In this document: piece by piece, positions 61,509-64,000 of the stretch
Position numbering within the stretch: the stretch's first letter is position 1
Layout of the letters: each line of letters opens with the position of its first letter
Assembly (NCBI RefSeq): GCF_026930205.1
Contig: NZ_JANHOI010000003.1
Span: 62,001 to 126,000, forward strand
Direction of reading: 5' to 3'
Source of the DNA: Bartonella sp. 220B
GTDB taxonomy: Bacteria > Pseudomonadota > Alphaproteobacteria > Rhizobiales > Rhizobiaceae
Length of the DNA stretch: 64,000 nt
Translations under genes and position numbers: made by a program
The notes under the pieces: model-generated
The model's input: only the letters and a program-made list of their open reading frames with translations
Database searches by the model: none
What the model was told of the DNA's origin: nothing

Positions 61509-61614
61509 AATTTTCTACTATTTCCAATATTTCTTGTTTTTGAGCCTTAGACAAAGCTTCCCATTTCACAATAATATCGGATAAAGCTGCCTCAATTTTT
61601 TTGTCATTCTTCAT
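61432..61614 (-). CDS. Small protein convergent with the XRE repressor
   Basis: A 60-aa charged, mainly helical protein of unknown family (KKIEAALSDIIVKWEALSKA and AQKQEILEIVENS). The ATG at 61614 has GGAG seven bases upstream, which supports real translation. TATAGT at 61641-61636 is a good -10, and the dyad AACGCT-AA-AGCGTT (61656-61643) sits directly upstream of it. Its 3' end overlaps the repressor gene. A regulated partner of the XRE protein is likely; a toxin, antitoxin or antirepressor role is speculation. Confidence 0.55.
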   Translation of the reverse strand: MKNDKKIEAALSDIIVKWEALSKAQKQEILEIVENSTSSAQSTEHLKLQSSFYLQTKSKQ

Positions 61615-61642
61615 AGTTACACTCCACGTAGTCAAACTATAC

Positions 61643-61656
61643 AACGCTAAAGCGTT
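61643..61656 (-). promoter_or_regulatory. Operator dyad upstream of the convergent small gene
   Basis: AACGCT-AA-AGCGTT, sharing the ACGCT-NN-AGCGT core with 61162-61173, lies in the promoter spacer of the minus-strand gene, immediately upstream of its TATAGT -10 (61641-61636). Confidence 0.6.
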
Positions 61657-62805
61657 TAAATATATCCCATACCTTAGAAACCAATTTTTGCAATAGACTA
61701 TATCGAAGCCGTTGCGTATAAACTGGTTTTATAAAATCAAATGGAATTCTGTTGATTATGTACCATGGTGAAACAGAAAACATCGCACAATCCAGACCTT
61801 TTTATAAAAAACTGGCATCATCATTTTATCAACAACGCTAATAATACTACTCAGATCTTGTGATTCGAACCAAGTGCTAATCGCGATGTGAAGATATCTC
61901 TGAAAATACTGCTAACCTCTACGTGAGAGAACAAGAAAAAGCTTATTTTGAAAGAAGAATATATCACAATTTTATTCTATACAGCACTACCTATATTTTT
62001 AAAATGATATCGCAAAGTAAAAACACAACAATGCGATATCTCCAGTTCTTATGAACAGCAGCGCTGCCTACCACTCTATGATATGCCTCCCCAAAAGGCT
62101 ACCTCCTCTTGAAAGCACCCTTGAGATAAGCATAGAGACTTATCAGGAACGAAAATGGAAATACTTTAAAAAATACAATGGGTCAAGCCTCAATGACGCC
62201 CACACATACATTACACAAGAATTTACAAAAAGAAAAAAGGTTCTTAAGCTTAGAAAAGAAAACATCGAGAGATATTATCATCTTTGACCACATAGAACAC
62301 ATAAACATTTCTAAATTATGTTTTTATTGAATCTGAAATCATGATGATACGGTCCGGATCAGTTGTAAAAGTGTAACAGAAACACCATTCACTAAAAAAT
62401 AGAAAGAACTACTTTAAAATAAGTATTTTCTTCCGATTTTATATGACAGGCAAAAACTTAGAATTTCTCTTAGTGAATAAAATATTCACTTATGAAAAAA
62501 ACAAAAATCAACTCTTTAAAAAACTTTAATACGCCAGTTTTATGAAAAAACATCATGCAGAAGAAATTAAAAAAATGAGCTGATGGATTTAAGAAAGTAC
62601 ACAGCGATACATAAGCTTAGAAAGAATGTGGTACCGTAAATAAAAGCCTCTTTTCACTAAACTGAAGAATGCAAGAAGCTATTCTACACAGAAATGTGCC
62701 GGTAGAAAAACCACTCAATAATAGAACAACCATTAAAAGCTTCACGATAAATAAAAAAGCAAAGAATAATAAATCTCAAAACTTCTTTATATTTTTTTCA
62801 TTTAA
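61657..62805. other. Accessory-region gap up to the tRNA
   Basis: About 1.15 kb, mostly without genes. A 78-codon plus frame at 62051-62287 reads protein-like in its second half (LNDAHTYITQEFTKRKK) but has no ribosome binding site and no recognised family; it may be a phage-gene remnant. No integrase gene is seen. Confidence 0.35.
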
Positions 62806-62882
62806 TGGTGGGCCCGGAGGGACTCGAACCCCCAACCAAGCGGTTATGAGCCGCTGGCTCTAACCAATTGAGCTACAGGCCC
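62806..62882 (-). tRNA. tRNA with CAT anticodon (Met, or lysidine-modified Ile)
   Basis: The minus strand gives a complete cloverleaf of 77 nt with encoded CCA: acceptor GGGCCTG/CGGGCCC, D-arm TAGCTCAATTGGTTAGAGC, anticodon stem AGCGG/CCGCT around CTCATAA (anticodon CAT), and T-arm with GGTTCGAGTCC. CAT-anticodon tRNAs may be elongator Met or Ile2; the sequence alone does not settle it. It borders the accessory region on its 3' side, the usual side for integrated elements. Confidence 0.93.
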
Positions 62883-63055
62883 CACACAGGTTGCTTTTCT
62901 CTAAACTAAAATGCCCTATGATACAAGAGCCTATCTAAAATTATAACCCATCTTTTTCTTTTTATCTATCGGTTTTTCTCGTGAGTACCCTAATTTCTTT
63001 ACAAGAACACCCAAAAATGAGAAAGTAGTAAACTAATCAATGTAAAGGAACAGAT

Positions 63056-63793
63056 ATGACAAACACAATTTTCCAACCGCTGAATCATTATAGCGTTAAA
63101 ATAGCTATGATAGTACTTACACTGCTAGCCAGTTCACTCTCCATACATGCCGAAGCAAGCAAAATGAAAAACGCAACCATTACAGTCACTGCAACTGGTG
63201 AAAGCCAAGCAACACCGGATATGGCAATTATCAACTTAGCTGTTGTTACAGAGGATAAAACTGCCCAAAAAGCATTAGCAGCCAATAATAAATCTATGAA
63301 TGATATTGTAGCTGCTTTTAAGAACAATGGAATCCAAGCAAATGATTTACAAACATCAGGCTTGTCCATTTATCAATCTAGCACTGAGAAATCTCATGAC
63401 AGAAGGAATCACGAAAAGCTCTATCATGTTTCAAATTCTTTAACAGTGCGTATTCGTGATCTTGCCAATGCTGGTAAAATATTTGATCAAGCAATGGCAC
63501 TGGGCGTTAACTCAGTCAATAGCATTACCTTTACCAATGCCGATACAAAAGCATTTTATCAAGAAGCACGTAAAAAAGCTATCACTGAAGCCATTGAAAA
63601 AGCCCAAACTATAGCGCAGGCAGCAAATTTAAAATTAGGAAAAATCATTGAAATCAATGAAAATAATGACAATTATTACCCAAAGGCACGCCTGATGAGC
63701 AGTGCAACACATGCGAGCTACGCCGATACAAACTTCTCAGGCGGTGAATTAGGTTATAATGTTAGCGTTACAGTAGTATTTGCTATAGACTAA
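63056..63793 (+). CDS. bp26: SIMPL-domain periplasmic protein, BP26/Omp28 homolog
   Basis: A 245-aa exported protein of the SIMPL (DUF541) family, with a signal peptide up to about residue 33 (IVLTLLASSLSIHAEA). The body matches the Brucella 26-kDa periplasmic antigen in several blocks: TGESQATPDMAIINLAVV, SLTVRIRDLANAGKIFDQA, LGVNSVN, and the C-terminal YNVSVTVVFAID. Homologs form large oligomeric rings and are serological antigens; the cellular role is not settled. AAAGGA precedes the ATG. Confidence 0.88.
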   Translation: MTNTIFQPLNHYSVKIAMIVLTLLASSLSIHAEASKMKNATITVTATGESQATPDMAIINLAVVTEDKTAQKALAANNKSMNDIVAAFKNNGIQANDLQTSGLSIYQSSTEKSHDRRNHEKLYHVSNSLTVRIRDLANAGKIFDQAMALGVNSVNSITFTNADTKAFYQEARKKAITEAIEKAQTIAQAANLKLGKIIEINENNDNYYPKARLMSSATHASYADTNFSGGELGYNVSVTVVFAID

Positions 63794-63831
63794 ATCGTAT
63801 GCGCCATAAATTATTGCGCGAAACAATCATA

Positions 63832-64000
63832 TCACTCGCCTTCACAGAGAAGTTCGGTGATATGGTTGAAATAGGTTTCTTCACTCAATAATTCATCATC
63901 GTAAATTTCTATTTGTCCACGCGCAGAAAACTGTGTTTGATGTACTGTTTGCCAATTTCCTGATACCAGTGGATGCCACCATTGAAGATCTTTTCCTTCA
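63832..64000 (-). CDS. YcgN-type (UPF0260) cysteine-cluster protein, 3' end only
   Basis: The last 56 codons of a minus-strand gene that continues past the window end. The residues HPLVSGNWQTVHQTQFSARG match the C-terminal part of the YcgN/UPF0260 family, where LVSGDPETVHRAGISVRG is usual. The cysteine cluster itself lies beyond the window. Convergent with bp26. Confidence 0.6.
   Translation of the reverse strand, partial: EGKDLQWWHPLVSGNWQTVHQTQFSARGQIEIYDDELLSEETYFNHITELLCEGE

Noticed and set aside
62669-62863. 64-codon plus-strand frame
   Set aside because: Its C-terminal part is the antisense of the CAT tRNA; it is an artefact of the tRNA sequence.

Overview
The window is AT-rich, gene-dense chromosomal DNA from an alpha-proteobacterium of the order Rhizobiales, most probably the genus Bartonella. 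The evidence is the circularly permuted two-piece tmRNA gene with the rhizobial-type tag ANDNYAEARLAA next to an alpha-type SspB, the order ligA-recN-bamD-lpxC-ftsZ-ftsA-ftsQ-ddl-murB-murC-murG-ftsW-murD-mraY-murF-murE-ftsI-ftsL-rsmH, an FtsZ with a very long C-terminal linker as known from Bartonella, and a BP26-type periplasmic protein. The species cannot be fixed from sequence reading alone.

Layout. 1-9.5 kb (minus strand): ilvI with an attenuator-like leader, miaA, then degP-hflC-hflK-folA-thyA (envelope protein quality control plus thymidylate synthesis). 9.7-15.3 kb (plus strand): three tandem, full-length 435-aa KgtP-like dicarboxylate/H+ symporters, each with its own terminator. 15.3-23.9 kb: a DUF2853 gene, ssrA (tmRNA), sspB, two small genes, a UvrD-like helicase, an orphan hexapeptide acyltransferase, sco1, prmA and an M24 aminopeptidase. 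24.2-48.8 kb (minus strand): DNA repair genes (ligA, recN), outer-membrane assembly and lipid A genes (bamD, lpxC), and the complete division/cell-wall cluster from ftsZ to rsmH with many overlapping junctions. It supplies precursor synthesis (MurB to MurG, Ddl, MraY) and the divisome (FtsZAQWIL). mraZ is not present upstream of rsmH.

49.2-57.7 kb: rnpB (RNase P RNA), a small lytic transglycosylase, a putative MmgR/suhB-like small RNA with an 11-nt homopolymer in its loop, an ArsR-methyltransferase fusion whose methyltransferase domain looks shortened, ettA, pncA and a TerC-like DUF475 membrane protein.

57.8-62.8 kb is a low-density accessory stretch next to the 3' end of a CAT-anticodon tRNA. 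It has two XRE-type repressors, a DUF1508 protein, a membrane-anchored coiled-coil protein, a frameshifted relic of a repetitive phage-type protein, and a convergent gene pair whose two upstream regions carry the same ACGCT-NN-AGCGT dyad. It reads as a decayed prophage or genomic island. The window closes with bp26 and the 3' end of a YcgN-type gene.

The most interesting leads are the shared-operator convergent pair (61.16-61.66 kb), the CCTCCTCCC-loop small RNA (51.5 kb) and the duplicated terminator in the ilvI leader (2.53-2.58 kb).
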